Numbered from the stretch's first letter, positions 44,401 through 52,905 are shown. The stretch: DNA of 64,000 nt from Chryseobacterium angstadtii (GCF_001045465.1 NZ_LFND01000002.1:310001-374000); one strand, 5' to 3'. Program-made: numbers and translations. Notes: generated by a model not told the origin, from the sequence alone.

Positions 44401-44640
44401 CTGTTTTCCATCAGATATTTCGATGGAATAAGGTCCTCCGGGCTGAAGGTTGTCTAAACTGAACTGCCCTTTACTGTTGGTTTTGGTTTCGAAAGTACTG
44501 TTGGTAGGGATGTGTGTCACTTTCACAGTAACTTCGGAAGAGGCTCCTTTCAGTCTCCCAAAAATTTTAGAGGTGGTTTCCTGTGAAAAAGCAAAACCAA
44601 ATGACAGTAAAGCAAAAGCACAGATTATTTTATTCTTCAT
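41455..44640 (-). CDS. TonB-dependent outer-membrane receptor, Oar-like
   Basis: A 1061-residue outer-membrane protein with a signal peptide (IICAFALLSFGFAFSQ). An N-terminal carboxypeptidase-regulatory-like beta-sandwich (residues 25-105, with TKTNSKGQFSLDNLQPGGPY) is followed by a plug domain (ISGLPNINRGIQDVTKLVPQ, then DVQVYIAPYDVKLG) and a long beta-barrel ending LGVRYNF with a C-terminal Phe. The layout and DAIQDVQVYIAPYDV-type plug match the Oar-like group rather than SusC, and no SusD gene is adjacent. It would take up a large substrate with TonB energy; the ligand is unknown. Confidence 0.88.
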   Translation of the reverse strand: MKNKIICAFALLSFGFAFSQETTSKIFGRLKGASSEVTVKVTHIPTNSTFETKTNSKGQFSLDNLQPGGPYSIEISDGKQIIYTNTNLQLSLGNNDLPVVEANTGEKTIDEVKITSKKTVAKYGVGISQAQISGLPNINRGIQDVTKLVPQSANNSFNGTNFRYNNVTIDGSINNDAIGFSPSLGGQTGTSGMPGSSTRSNSISLDAIQDVQVYIAPYDVKLGNFLGGSINAVTRSGSNEVTGSIYAYGRNAAITGNNRVGDNSKMPKAFEDMIYGGRVGLPVVKDKVFLFTNLEYTKRRDPVFYNANDPNALVNDAVAQQISSFVKNKYGFNVGSFDGYNNFSESAKLFNKLDWKINDKHTLSIKNNTVFSQASNLERDGANFRFASMDFVQKNNASTTTLELKSRFNDKWNNNLVLGYSSIHDYRDPTSGNAMFPQVEIAYNGGTLLLGNDREATVFNMRQKTFEITDNLTYKAGHHTFLLGTHNELYNINYGFVNALNGRISYKSLADFYNSNPSRIRGTYPFNGDSRETLFDNPYAQYKVNLLSLYFQDEINWGRLRLSPGVRVDYTDLPDKPRLSPLVQNSPQDPNFGNTYTYTPLSQLSNDYLNKPTISPRLGFTLDLTENRSMVLRGGSGIFVGRIPFAWLGYAYYNDGVGFGSYDYNAPTAAQLAANGDPLVSGNFPKWQNSSKVQVDLIDNNFKMPRVWRSSLAYDYTLAGYKITLEGIYTKVLYDLKFQQVNKTDNVTYFSYDTNHEMPVYTTNINSNFSNAYLLSNTKEGYRYNLTAQIAKSYNFGFNFFVAYTYGDAKDITNGIRNSMESNWQMNQSLTPNDPKLTTSNFAIKNRVVANLGYALDISKSNRLSANVYFNAQSGNPFSWGFVNSTIANTGQAAGLSYIFKDAAEAAKYIVPIKDASGNVLVTAQQQIADYESFVGGNKYLNSRRGKFTERNGDFTPWNIQADFRIMDEIRISEKSKNNIQISLSIINLTNMLNKNWGKVYFVPNTFNSTASVGLTKVGNIAAGQPSAGDPTYNFKTPGLPYTIDQFASRFQAQLGVRYNF

Positions 44641-45086
44641 GACTTTTTTTGTTAGAAATTCTGGGACAAAATTAGATCACAGAAATATCAAGTATGGTCA
44701 CATAGAATTAACATTACATAAATGAATGTTTAATATTTCCTTAAAAAAAACTTAATAAGATTAAAATATGAACTACTTTGACAACCCATTAATCCAATGG
44801 AAAATCCAGATATTGTTTATATCAGAGATTTATAGCTGTATGAACGAAATATAAACAGACGGAATATTCAAGGTATTGTTTAAGAGATGCTTTTCTCATT
44901 TTGGAATAGTCCTAAAAATACAATCTCCGTCAGTTCATCAATAGCAAAACGTCCCATTCTTTTTATTGTTCAACAACTATCTATATTTTAAATAATGAAT
45001 AAAAATTAGAATAAAATTCAAAAAAAAGTTATTTTTGCATGATTAGTTATGGTTTACAAGAACCAAAAGCTTTAAAAAAAACACTC
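44641..45086. promoter_or_regulatory. Divergent promoter region, receptor and T9SS-protein genes
   Basis: A 446-base spacer. On the minus strand TAATTTTG (44674-44667) matches TAnnTTTG, 27 bases before the receptor start. On the plus strand TATTTTTG (45030-45037) matches 50 bases before the ATG at 45087. Neither has a well-spaced TTG. I see no gene or strong hairpin in between. Confidence 0.45.
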
Positions 45087-47249
45087 ATGAAAAAAATTAT
45101 TCTTACTCTCTCAGTAAGCTGTTTCTCTATGGCTTACTCTCAAAACTTAAATTTTGCAGATTCAAAGTTTAAAGCTTTAATCCTAAGCTCCAGCGCGAGC
45201 AATGATATTGCTAAAGATATCAGCGGAAGTTCTATCGCCGTAGATGCAAACGGAGATGGTGAAATTCAGATTTCGGAAGCACAGCAAGTGAAAATACTTT
45301 CGGTGAACCAGGATCCCAATCAAATGTATATTAATCCTAACGGTAACCCGGCCGATATAAATAACATTAATCTTGCCTATTACAACAGCCATCTACCCGA
45401 CGGAATTACTGATGCATTACTTTTCCCCAACGTTGAAGAATTATATTTTGGGACAACAAAATCAGCCGCCATCAGCTTTATTAACAACAGTAAAATAAAA
45501 AAAGTAAAGGGAAGACCTTATTATTATGACACGAACCAACAGGGGCAGTACGTTGCATCTTCAATTAATCTTTCGTTTAATAATTGTTCAGGGATTCAGG
45601 ATATTGCCAATGTCATAGCTTATCAAAGTACTCTTAATTCCTGGTCTGCAGATGAAAATGTTTTAAAAATAAAAAATTGCACACAGATCAATAGCAATGC
45701 AATCATTGATTTAGCGGAACTGACGGAACTGTACATTGAAAACTCAAGCATAAGTACTTTAACGTTCAACTCCTGTAAGCGTCTAAAAAAAATATCTGTT
45801 CCTAATCTGAGTACTCTGACTAAAGTATCTGTTTCAGGAGAAAACGGATTATCTGCCCCAGGCTACAGTAACCAGAATATCGAACTGATCGCCAGTAACT
45901 GTATCAATCTTCAAGAAATAACTGCTGATACGGATCATTACAATACCTCAGGAGCTTATTTTTCATCCGTGGACTTAAATGGCTGTACTTCTTTAAAAAA
46001 AATAAAAGGACTGAACTCAGCCTCCATTAATTTTTCAACAGCCGGACTGATTAATTTGGAAGAACTTGATTGTTCATTTTATAACAGAAATATCTATTCT
46101 ACCACTTCAGGGGTCTATTTTGGAGATGTGACTTCTCTCGATCTCACAGGTCTTCCAAAGCTTAAAATATTAAAAGCTTTTAATCAAAAAATCACTAATA
46201 ATGTAAACTTCAGTGCCGCCGCTACTCTTCAAAATATTGATATTACCAGCTCTGCCGGTTACATGAGTTGGGTCAATGTGAATAATCTTGCGAATTTACA
46301 TACTTTAAAAACGGATAGATTTGAAACATCGAATACGCAGGGGAATGATGATCTTCAAAAGATTAGCGCTAAAAACTGTGTCGCTTTAACCAACTTTATT
46401 TTTAGGAATAATAATCAATTAAAAGAATTGGATATACAAAACTGTCCAGGTCTGCAAAAAATATCAATTGGGTATTACGCCATGATGAATGATGGTGTGT
46501 TTCCGGAACTCAATACAATCAACCTTCAACAGTGCACGGGAATGAAAGATATTACCATACAGCATACCAAAATAACCCATTTGAATACTTCCGACTGTAT
46601 AGCTTTAACTTCATTGGATTTGTATGGAAACGATCTTCTGCCTTCCATAAACCTTGCCAATAATACAAAACTGGAATATATTGGTCTTAAAAATATGGCA
46701 TTAATTTCACAGGTCAATACTTCAACTAATCATAAGCTAAAAAGTGCTCATTTTAGTAATTGTCCCCAAATTACTGAACTCAACCTTTCTTATTCTCCTG
46801 ATTTACAATATATAACACTATGGAATATGCCTAATCTGGCTTCTGCTAATATAAAAAACGGCTCTATTGAAGAAGGAGTGGATTTTATGAATTATAAAGA
46901 TAATTTCTCCGTTTGTGTGGATAATGACCAGTTAAGTGATTTGCAGGCTTTGTATTCTGATATTACATTTACCACAGGTTGTGGCAGTTTTTTAACAACA
47001 ACTGATTCAAAAATCAAAAATAGCGGTATCAAAATCGCACCTAATCCTGTAAAAGATTTTGTTACGGTAAGCTCTGAAGAAAGTATCAAAAATGTAACAG
47101 TTTTCGATGCACAGGGAAGAATAATTTTCAATGAGAATTTCAATAATGAAATGGCCAGAATCAATCTTTCAGCTTATCCTGGCGGGGTTTACAATATGAG
47201 AATTAAAACCGATAAAACAGAATTTTCCAAAAAAATAATAAAGGAATAA
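45087..47249 (+). CDS. Leucine-rich-repeat-like T9SS-secreted protein
   Basis: About 720 residues. The signal peptide is IILTLSVSCFSMAYSQ. Residues about 95-620 are irregular leucine-rich repeats in which NC/SC recurs (LSFNNCSGIQDI, FNSCKRLKKI, IQNCPGLQKI, SDCIALTSLDLYGN), like BspA-type proteins. A C-terminal sorting domain of about 75 residues (IAPNPVKDFVTVSS ... YPGGVYNMRI) directs type IX secretion and surface attachment. The ATG at 45087 is chosen because 45039 lies beside the -7 element. It is probably an adhesin or protein-binding surface protein. Confidence 0.82.
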   Translation: MKKIILTLSVSCFSMAYSQNLNFADSKFKALILSSSASNDIAKDISGSSIAVDANGDGEIQISEAQQVKILSVNQDPNQMYINPNGNPADINNINLAYYNSHLPDGITDALLFPNVEELYFGTTKSAAISFINNSKIKKVKGRPYYYDTNQQGQYVASSINLSFNNCSGIQDIANVIAYQSTLNSWSADENVLKIKNCTQINSNAIIDLAELTELYIENSSISTLTFNSCKRLKKISVPNLSTLTKVSVSGENGLSAPGYSNQNIELIASNCINLQEITADTDHYNTSGAYFSSVDLNGCTSLKKIKGLNSASINFSTAGLINLEELDCSFYNRNIYSTTSGVYFGDVTSLDLTGLPKLKILKAFNQKITNNVNFSAAATLQNIDITSSAGYMSWVNVNNLANLHTLKTDRFETSNTQGNDDLQKISAKNCVALTNFIFRNNNQLKELDIQNCPGLQKISIGYYAMMNDGVFPELNTINLQQCTGMKDITIQHTKITHLNTSDCIALTSLDLYGNDLLPSINLANNTKLEYIGLKNMALISQVNTSTNHKLKSAHFSNCPQITELNLSYSPDLQYITLWNMPNLASANIKNGSIEEGVDFMNYKDNFSVCVDNDQLSDLQALYSDITFTTGCGSFLTTTDSKIKNSGIKIAPNPVKDFVTVSSEESIKNVTVFDAQGRIIFNENFNNEMARINLSAYPGGVYNMRIKTDKTEFSKKIIKE

Positions 47250-47274
47250 TCATTTTTTTAAATAATACTTTGAA

Positions 47275-47308
47275 CAAAAACCGTAGAATCATCTATGGTT
47301 TTTGTTTT
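47275..47308 (+). terminator. Terminator of the T9SS-protein gene
   Basis: CAAAAACCGTAGA and TCTATGGTTTTTG form a 13-bp stem with one G-U pair and a 4-base loop, followed by TTTTAT. It lies 26 bases after the stop. Confidence 0.8.
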
Positions 47309-47315
47309 ATATTTG
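47308..47315 (+). promoter_or_regulatory. -7 element for the DUF72 gene
   Basis: TATATTTG matches TAnnTTTG, directly after the terminator hairpin and 32 bases before the ATG at 47347. No well-placed TTG is seen. Its position rules out the in-frame ATG at 47302 as start. Confidence 0.45.
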
Positions 47316-47346
47316 TTACACTAGTTTAATCCTAAAAATATCAGAT

Positions 47347-48237
47347 ATGAAATTCGGACAAGTAGAAGACCCGTCAAAAATAGATTTTACCCTTCCTAAG
47401 GACCATTCCAGAACCAAAGAAATTTTAAATCAAAACAAGAAAGGACTGGAAAATATTTCTATTGGATGTGCCAAATGGAACAAAACTGATCTGAAAGGGT
47501 TTTATCCGAAAGGAACCAAAGACGAACTTACCTATTATGCAAAACAATTCAATTCTATTGAGCTGAATGCTACTTTCTACGGAATGCCTACTCCTGAACA
47601 GGTGGCGGTATGGAAAGAAAAAACACCTGAAAATTTTAAATTTTTCCCTAAAATAACCAATACGGTTTCCCATTTCAGAAGACTGATAGACGTTACCGAA
47701 CCTGTGACAGCCTTTGCTTCGGCAGTGATGAATTTTGACGAAAAAATGGGGATGGCATTTCTCCAGCTTCATGATAATTTCAAGCCTAAAGATTATGACA
47801 GGCTGGAAAAGTTTGTAAAAGACTGGCCCAAAGAAGTTCCTCTTGCGATTGAACTCCGAAATACGGAATGGTTTACTGATGAAGATATTTTCAATACTAC
47901 CTGTGAACTGTTTGAAGCTCACAATATCACCAATATTATCGTAGACACGGCAGGAAGAAGAGATATGCTTCATATGCGCCTTACAACTCCGAACGCATTC
48001 ATCCGGTATGTAGGTGCCAATGCCGAAAGTGATTATGAAAGACTGGATGACTGGATGAAACATTTAACAAAGTGGAAAAAAGAAGGTCTTCAAAACGTGT
48101 ATTTCTTTGTTCACCAGAATATTGAAAAAGCCTCTCCGCTGCTGTCCGCCTATTTTATCAAAAAGATGAATGAAGAGTGGAAAACCGATATTCACATTCC
48201 GCAAATGGCTACTGATAACAACGGTACCCTGTTTTAA
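47347..48237 (+). CDS. DUF72 (YecE-like) family protein
   Basis: A 296-residue TIM-barrel-like protein of the DUF72 family. Landmarks are ISIGCAKWNKTDLKGFYP, YAKQFNSIELNATFYGMPT, FKFFPKITNTVSHF, LGxxxLQLHDNF-like and LAIELRNTEWF, and a terminal VYFFVHQNIE. No signal peptide. The biochemical role of the family is not settled; YecE-type proteins have been linked to nucleic-acid metabolism only loosely. It stands alone between a terminator and a 545-base spacer. Confidence 0.85.
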   Translation: MKFGQVEDPSKIDFTLPKDHSRTKEILNQNKKGLENISIGCAKWNKTDLKGFYPKGTKDELTYYAKQFNSIELNATFYGMPTPEQVAVWKEKTPENFKFFPKITNTVSHFRRLIDVTEPVTAFASAVMNFDEKMGMAFLQLHDNFKPKDYDRLEKFVKDWPKEVPLAIELRNTEWFTDEDIFNTTCELFEAHNITNIIVDTAGRRDMLHMRLTTPNAFIRYVGANAESDYERLDDWMKHLTKWKKEGLQNVYFFVHQNIEKASPLLSAYFIKKMNEEWKTDIHIPQMATDNNGTLF

Positions 48238-48782
48238 TATTTACAAAAGCCAACAGCTTTTCTATTCTTGATGAAAATAAATATGGGCTGGGAACAATTG
48301 TTCACTCAATGACCCGGGTATTAGTCTATAATAATTAATCTGAGTTCGGGCTAAAAAATTAATTGGCAGCAAATGGAAGCCGGAAGTTAGCAGCTGCAAT
48401 TCTCCTTAAAAGCCTTGTCAAGGTTTCGAACCTTGACAAGGCTTATTTCTTTAGTGGATAAAAATTAATAAAACGATCATTCTATTATGCTTTTTCCCAA
48501 TACCTTCTATTTCCCCGTTTCCAACAACCTGACATTATAAAAAATTTGAATGGAGAAAACAAAAACAGATGACAAAGTGCACTTTTCTTAGTCTGATAAT
48601 GATAGACGAACAGCATGTACTGTCTACGGAATCTGCTGAGAATAGGGTCAATTTTCAATAAAATCCAAACAAGTTTCTACAAAAAGCAGTCTGAAAAGCC
48701 TTTTTTATTCAAAAAAAATTAGTAATTTAGGGTGTACCGCTATTGAAAAAGAATAACTGTATACTTAAAAATACAAAATGCC
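48238..48782. other. Spacer with palindromic and heptad repeats
   Basis: 545 bases with no convincing gene. It holds a weak AAAAGC/GCTTTT hairpin right after the DUF72 gene, a short heptad-like stretch at 48362-48396 (AAGCCGG, AAGTTAG, CAGCTGC) and the strong palindrome at 48409-48443. The remainder is unstructured AT-rich DNA. Confidence 0.6.
48409..48443. repeat. Perfect 16-bp-stem palindrome (REP-like)
   Basis: AAGCCTTGTCAAGGTT and its exact reverse complement are separated by TCG only. No T-run follows on either side within a few bases. I recall similar CCTTGTCAAGGTT palindromes scattered in flavobacterial genomes, so it is probably a repetitive extragenic palindrome. Confidence 0.7.
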
Positions 48783-49013
48783 ATGGAAAAGGAAATTTGC
48801 ACCATAAGCATTACCAGCAACTGGCTCGGTGATGAATACACATTTTACGAAGATCATAAAATAAAAAGAGTTTATGACAATCACAGTCTGAGCGCCAACC
48901 GTATGGAGTGGCTTGAACCGGACGATATTAGTAAACAAAACAAAGATAAACTGATTAAAAACTGTCCTGAAGAATTCAAGGAACAGGTGATGCATATCTT
49001 GGACTATCCTTAA
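48783..49013 (+). CDS. Small hypothetical protein
   Basis: A 76-residue acidic, soluble protein (MEKEICTISITSNWLGDEYTF at the start; C-terminal LIKNCPEEFKEQVMHIL). No signal peptide or recognised domain. It stands alone between two spacers, with TAATTTAG (one mismatch to the -7 consensus) about 60 bases upstream. Whether it is expressed is uncertain. Confidence 0.5.
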   Translation: MEKEICTISITSNWLGDEYTFYEDHKIKRVYDNHSLSANRMEWLEPDDISKQNKDKLIKNCPEEFKEQVMHILDYP

Positions 49014-49022
49014 TAGATATAT

Positions 49023-49050
49023 GAGTAATGAGTAATGAGTAATAGGTAAT
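49023..49050. repeat. Heptad-period repeat, GAGTAAT
   Basis: Three exact GAGTAAT units and one AGGTAAT in register, 10 bases after the small gene. A partly complementary stretch (ATTACGTATTGCTCATT, 49078-49094) follows, so the pair could fold into a hairpin between the two convergent genes. Confidence 0.75.
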
Positions 49051-49100
49051 GGAGTCTCTTTGATGAGGTCTTTAAAATTACGTATTGCTCATTGATTTTT

Positions 49101-49697
49101 TTAATCTTTATTATTTTTTCTAAGCAGAAGAACGAGATTCAGAAACAGCAGAAGAAAATCCAAAGACACCCAGATTCCCAACTTTGCATTTTCATAGTTG
49201 TATGAATCTACCTGCTTTCTGGCTGCATCGGAGAGTTTCACACTCTGATTGATATAATTCCGAACCTCTACAATCTGATCTATATTTTTGTTGGGAACCG
49301 CATGCTGGGAAAAATAAACCATATTCTTTTTGCCCAGATATCCTACCACCCAGTATTCATCAGACTTATCCATTTTAAGGTATTCTATTCTGTAATATTC
49401 CGGACGGATTTTCCCGATGTGTTTAGGTTCCAGATTTCCACTTTTGCCGCTGTCTACTTCAATCAGGTAAAAATCCAGGGTCTGGGGAAGTTTGTTCACT
49501 ACCTGCAGCCCCACAGAATTGTCTACAAAACCTACCGCACTTTTTTTGATGAACCAATAGGTAAAAATAGATATTGAAAAAACGACCGTAAGGATACGGA
49601 AGAGTTTTGCCCATTTTGCCAACCTTCCCGATCTTACTTTAAATAAAATCAGAGAAAGCACACAAGCCCAGAAGATCACAAAAATGATAAATACCAT
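49101..49697 (-). CDS. Hypothetical membrane protein
   Basis: A 198-residue protein with two N-terminal hydrophobic helices (residues 1-19 and 33-50), a soluble middle of about 115 residues, and one C-terminal helix (LGIWVSLDFLLLFLNLVLLL). The middle part (PEYYRIEYLKMDKSDEYWVVGYLGKKNM) looks like a small beta-domain. I do not recognise a family. It starts 40 bases after the stop of the HD-domain gene and may be the last gene of the a/b hydrolase-HD unit. Confidence 0.6.
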   Translation of the reverse strand: MVFIIFVIFWACVLSLILFKVRSGRLAKWAKLFRILTVVFSISIFTYWFIKKSAVGFVDNSVGLQVVNKLPQTLDFYLIEVDSGKSGNLEPKHIGKIRPEYYRIEYLKMDKSDEYWVVGYLGKKNMVYFSQHAVPNKNIDQIVEVRNYINQSVKLSDAARKQVDSYNYENAKLGIWVSLDFLLLFLNLVLLLRKNNKD

Positions 49698-49736
49698 ACT
49701 GCAAAGATACTGATTTAAGATTTTGCGGGAAAAGTG

Positions 49737-50381
49737 TTAATCAACATTCCATTCTTTGAAAAACTGATCGAGAAATCCCAGCATATAATCATGTCTTTCC
49801 TGAGCGATTTCCTTTCCTTTTCCAGTATTCATAAGATCTTTCAGAAGCAGAAGCTTTTCATAGAAATGATTAATTGTGGTCCCGTTAGATTTTTTGTATT
49901 CATCTTTAGACATATTCAGGCTCGGCTGAATTTCCGGATCATACATCGGATTGTTTTTAAAGCCTCCAAAATTAAATGTTCTGCCGATTCCGATAGCACC
50001 AATGGCATCAATACGGTCTGCATCCTGAACAATTTTAAGTTCTATTGGCAATTCTGCGGGAGCCTCACCTCTGTTTTTAAATGAAATATTTTTAATGATG
50101 AATAAAACCTTTTCTATAACGTCTTCCGGAACCTGCTGCCCTTCAAGAAATTCCCGGGCTATTTTGGGTGCAATGGTTTCGTCCCCGTTATGAAATTTAG
50201 GGTCTGCAATATCGTGCAGCAATGCGGAAAGCTCCACCACATCCTGATTACAGTTTTCTGTTTGCGCAATTTTTTTAGACAGTTTCCATACTCTTTCAAT
50301 ATGATACCAGTCATGACCAGCTTCAGCGCCTTCCAGTTTTTCTTTTACAAATGCTACGGTGTTTTCAATCGTACTTTTCAT
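49737..50381 (-). CDS. HD-domain phosphohydrolase
   Basis: A 214-residue HD-superfamily metal phosphohydrolase. The ligands are His in AGHDWYHIERV, the HD pair in LLHDIADPKF, and the later Asp in IVQDADRIDAIGAIGIGRTF. This pattern belongs to the YedJ/YpgQ-like group that can act on nucleotides or pyrophosphate; the substrate is not known. Its ATG overlaps the stop of the alpha/beta hydrolase gene by 4 bases, so the two are translated together. Confidence 0.85.
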   Translation of the reverse strand: MKSTIENTVAFVKEKLEGAEAGHDWYHIERVWKLSKKIAQTENCNQDVVELSALLHDIADPKFHNGDETIAPKIAREFLEGQQVPEDVIEKVLFIIKNISFKNRGEAPAELPIELKIVQDADRIDAIGAIGIGRTFNFGGFKNNPMYDPEIQPSLNMSKDEYKKSNGTTINHFYEKLLLLKDLMNTGKGKEIAQERHDYMLGFLDQFFKEWNVD

Positions 50382-51223
50382 GTATCTGCCAATTCGTTTA
50401 AAATAATATTCCAGAGTTTTTGATTATAGCTTCTAAAAAAATTGATGTGTCCTATTTCTTTTTTATCAGATTCAGAGGTTTTTACAAGTCTGTAGGAAGG
50501 TTTAAGATTGGGATAGGTATTATTCAAAAGACTCAGAACTCCTTTTTCAGTCAGCCATACATCATCTTCTGCCCGGATCACAAACACTTCTTGCGTCAAA
50601 TTTTTAGAATAGTCATCAATTTTTTCCAACAGTCTGTTGGTAGATTTCCTGTTTAAAATTAAGGTTCTCCAGTCATATGCGCAATTTTTTGGAAGACTTT
50701 CTCCGAGCCCGAACCAGTTCGCCGGAAAATAGCCTAAAAATCTGGTGGTTAGAGGCTGAACAATTCCGAATCCGAGATAGGCTTCAATCTTTGTTTTAAA
50801 CTTCAGGTTTCCAACAAAGGCATTCTGAGTTCCTACAAAGATAAACTCCTCAAACATTTCAGAATCTTTATTCATTCCCAGAATCAGTGCCCCTACCGAA
50901 TGTCCCAGAGCATACTTTCTATAATCCGGAAATTCCGTTTTAATATATTGGGTAAGCGTTTTATAATCTTCGGAACCCCAGATTCTCATAGAAGCTTTGA
51001 AACCTTTCATATTTTGGGGTTTTGACAGCCCTATTCCCCTGTAATCATAGGTGATGACCGTAAAGCCGTGTTCCGAGAAAAATCGGGCAAATGAAAAATA
51101 AACCTGCTGCTTCACGCCTGTTGCCGAATTGATCAGCAATAGTTTTCCGTTGCTTTTTTCAGGTCTGAAAAGATGAACCGCCAGAGCTGTCTTATCTTTT
51201 GTAATAAGTTCCAGTTTTTCCAT
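50378..51223 (-). CDS. Alpha/beta hydrolase
   Basis: About 281 residues of an alpha/beta hydrolase. The nucleophile elbow is GHSVG near residue 108, after the oxyanion region (NSATGVKQQVYF) and YDYRGIGLSKP; the acid is probably in IRAEDDVWLT and the His in IGHINFF. The ATG at 51223 is preferred because the in-frame ATG at 51244 falls in the terminator hairpin of the ribokinase gene. A serine-hydrolase active site is clear; the substrate is not. Confidence 0.83.
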   Translation of the reverse strand: MEKLELITKDKTALAVHLFRPEKSNGKLLLINSATGVKQQVYFSFARFFSEHGFTVITYDYRGIGLSKPQNMKGFKASMRIWGSEDYKTLTQYIKTEFPDYRKYALGHSVGALILGMNKDSEMFEEFIFVGTQNAFVGNLKFKTKIEAYLGFGIVQPLTTRFLGYFPANWFGLGESLPKNCAYDWRTLILNRKSTNRLLEKIDDYSKNLTQEVFVIRAEDDVWLTEKGVLSLLNNTYPNLKPSYRLVKTSESDKKEIGHINFFRSYNQKLWNIILNELADT

Positions 51224-51233
51224 AGTGTAAAAG

Positions 51234-51256
51234 AAAAAATCCACTATAAAAGTGGA
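51234..51256 (-). terminator. Terminator of the ribokinase-like gene
   Basis: TCCACT and AGTGGA form a 6-bp stem with a 5-base loop, followed on the minus strand by six T. It lies just upstream of the preferred start of the hydrolase gene. Confidence 0.6.
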
Positions 51257-51312
51257 GATTTTACTTATATTTTTATGTTAAGTTTCCGATTTTCGATATG
51301 TGGCAAATAGTT

Positions 51313-52203
51313 TTAGCCAAAGAAGTCTGACATTCTCGGAAGTCCCGTCTGCGAACCTTTCCCTCCGGAAACCCTTGAAGACACTTCATTTCCAAATTTC
51401 ACGCATTCTTCAATGGTATTGTTGTGGCAGAGCGCTACGGCAAATCCTGAGGTAAATGCGTCTCCCATTCCCATTTTATAAACGGTTTTGTCTTTGTCGT
51501 TTCTGTAATACTTCATTTCCGTTCCGTCAAAATAGATGGTAGAATTGGTATCGTCTCTTACGAAAACCTTATTGACATATTTTTTAAGAATTTCTTCTCT
51601 CTGCTCTTCCCCGAATACGGTATGCAGTTCGCTGCTTTTCGCTACAATAAAATCTACGTTGTCTATAATCCCTTCACTTATCCTCATAGCAGGAGAAGCG
51701 TAAAGTCCTACTTTTTTTCCGCACTTTTTAGCTTTTCTTACGGTGTACTCCACCACTTCCATCGCTACTTCAAGCTGCACCAAAACAAGATCTACTGTAT
51801 GAAAATACCGGTCCGCCTCTTCAATATGCTGTATGCTCAGACGTTTATTGGCTGCCGGAACCACTACAATAGCTGCATTTCCGTGGCTGGTGGTTACATA
51901 TGCGGTTCCTGTAGATTCGGCATCTGTTTCATGAACAAAGCCTACATTCACTCCTTCACCCACCAGATTTCTCATGATCTGCTGCCCCAGAGGATCCATC
52001 CCAACACATCCTATAAAATACACGCTGGCTCCCAGTCTTGCCGTTCCTACTGCCTGATTGGCTCCCTTTCCTCCAAAATAGCTGTCCGACTTCACGGCTA
52101 AAACAGTTTCATTGGGTTGGGGAATTTTTTCGGTTTCTAAAACAAGATCGATTGAAGAGCTGCCTACAACTATAATTTTGGGTTGTTCTGATGAGAAGTT
52201 CAT
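51313..52203 (-). CDS. PfkB-family sugar kinase, ribokinase-like
   Basis: A 296-residue PfkB kinase. The first signature is SYFGGKGANQAVGTARLG near residue 40, as in ribokinase, and the second signature, usually DTxGAGD, reads KMGMGDAFTSGF near residue 245 with the catalytic Asp kept. It would phosphorylate ribose or a related sugar or nucleoside using ATP. No transporter or rbs operon is next to it, so the natural substrate is open. The Ala-to-Met change in GAGD is slightly unusual. Confidence 0.85.
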   Translation of the reverse strand: MNFSSEQPKIIVVGSSSIDLVLETEKIPQPNETVLAVKSDSYFGGKGANQAVGTARLGASVYFIGCVGMDPLGQQIMRNLVGEGVNVGFVHETDAESTGTAYVTTSHGNAAIVVVPAANKRLSIQHIEEADRYFHTVDLVLVQLEVAMEVVEYTVRKAKKCGKKVGLYASPAMRISEGIIDNVDFIVAKSSELHTVFGEEQREEILKKYVNKVFVRDDTNSTIYFDGTEMKYYRNDKDKTVYKMGMGDAFTSGFAVALCHNNTIEECVKFGNEVSSRVSGGKGSQTGLPRMSDFFG

Positions 52204-52269
52204 TGGTGTTTTATTGTTAGCTTAATATAATGTGTTCAAAAAACTAAGATTCAAAAGTAACTAATTTAA

Positions 52270-52905
52270 TTAACTTATCTCAATAAATTCTGTAATTATC
52301 TTCACAGGCTTGTGATCTTTGTCATATGCGATATAGCTGGCATAAAAACCTTCACCATATCCAGTCTCGAAGGCGAAAATAGTTCCCGGATGTTCTTCAG
52401 CCGGCTTTAAGAATGCATACTGATCTATTGCTCCTTTTTCATCAAAGAAATAGCCATGGAAAAATTCTTCATAGATGCCCATGAAGTCTCCGCCTTTGTT
52501 GTCATAAAGTCTTCTTTCCAGCTCATTCAGGCTGTTTTGGGTATCTACATCCATCAGGCATCCCATTCCACTTTCTACAGGATATCCAAATATTTCTTCT
52601 TCTCCCAGGTCTTTTACGTCCTGTCCTGCCGTGACCGCCATTTTCCATTCTGCAATTTCCGCAGTGCTGAAAATAACTTCTGCATACGCGACACAGTTGC
52701 TTTCTCTCTCTTTATGGATCAAAACAGGAAAATCTCCTTTGGGAAACTCTGTTGTAAAAGGCTGCATATCATTCGTAATCAAAGGATCACAAGCGACCAG
52801 CTTTCCACTTGACAGGTATATTTTTCCCACTTCAAAGCTCTCCAGTAAAGGGCTTTCCACGAAGTTCCTTGAGAATAGTTTTTTTATGTTTTCTAGGTGT
52901 GTCAT
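52270..52905 (-). CDS. DUF4241 family protein
   Basis: A 211-residue protein matching the DUF4241 pattern: IYLSSGKLVACDPL near residue 30, FPKGDFPVLIHKE, and GYPVESGMGCLMD near residue 107, then IFAFETGYGEGFYASYIAYD. No signal peptide. The family often occurs as a predicted polymorphic-toxin immunity protein or as a stand-alone gene of unknown role; no toxin gene is next to it here. It lies 93 bases after valS in the same direction. Confidence 0.8.
   Translation of the reverse strand: MTHLENIKKLFSRNFVESPLLESFEVGKIYLSSGKLVACDPLITNDMQPFTTEFPKGDFPVLIHKERESNCVAYAEVIFSTAEIAEWKMAVTAGQDVKDLGEEEIFGYPVESGMGCLMDVDTQNSLNELERRLYDNKGGDFMGIYEEFFHGYFFDEKGAIDQYAFLKPAEEHPGTIFAFETGYGEGFYASYIAYDKDHKPVKIITEFIEIS

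Noticed and set aside
52270..52905. DUF4241 protein as the immunity gene of a polymorphic toxin
   Set aside because: No toxin or secretion gene lies next to it; it sits between valS and a sugar kinase gene.
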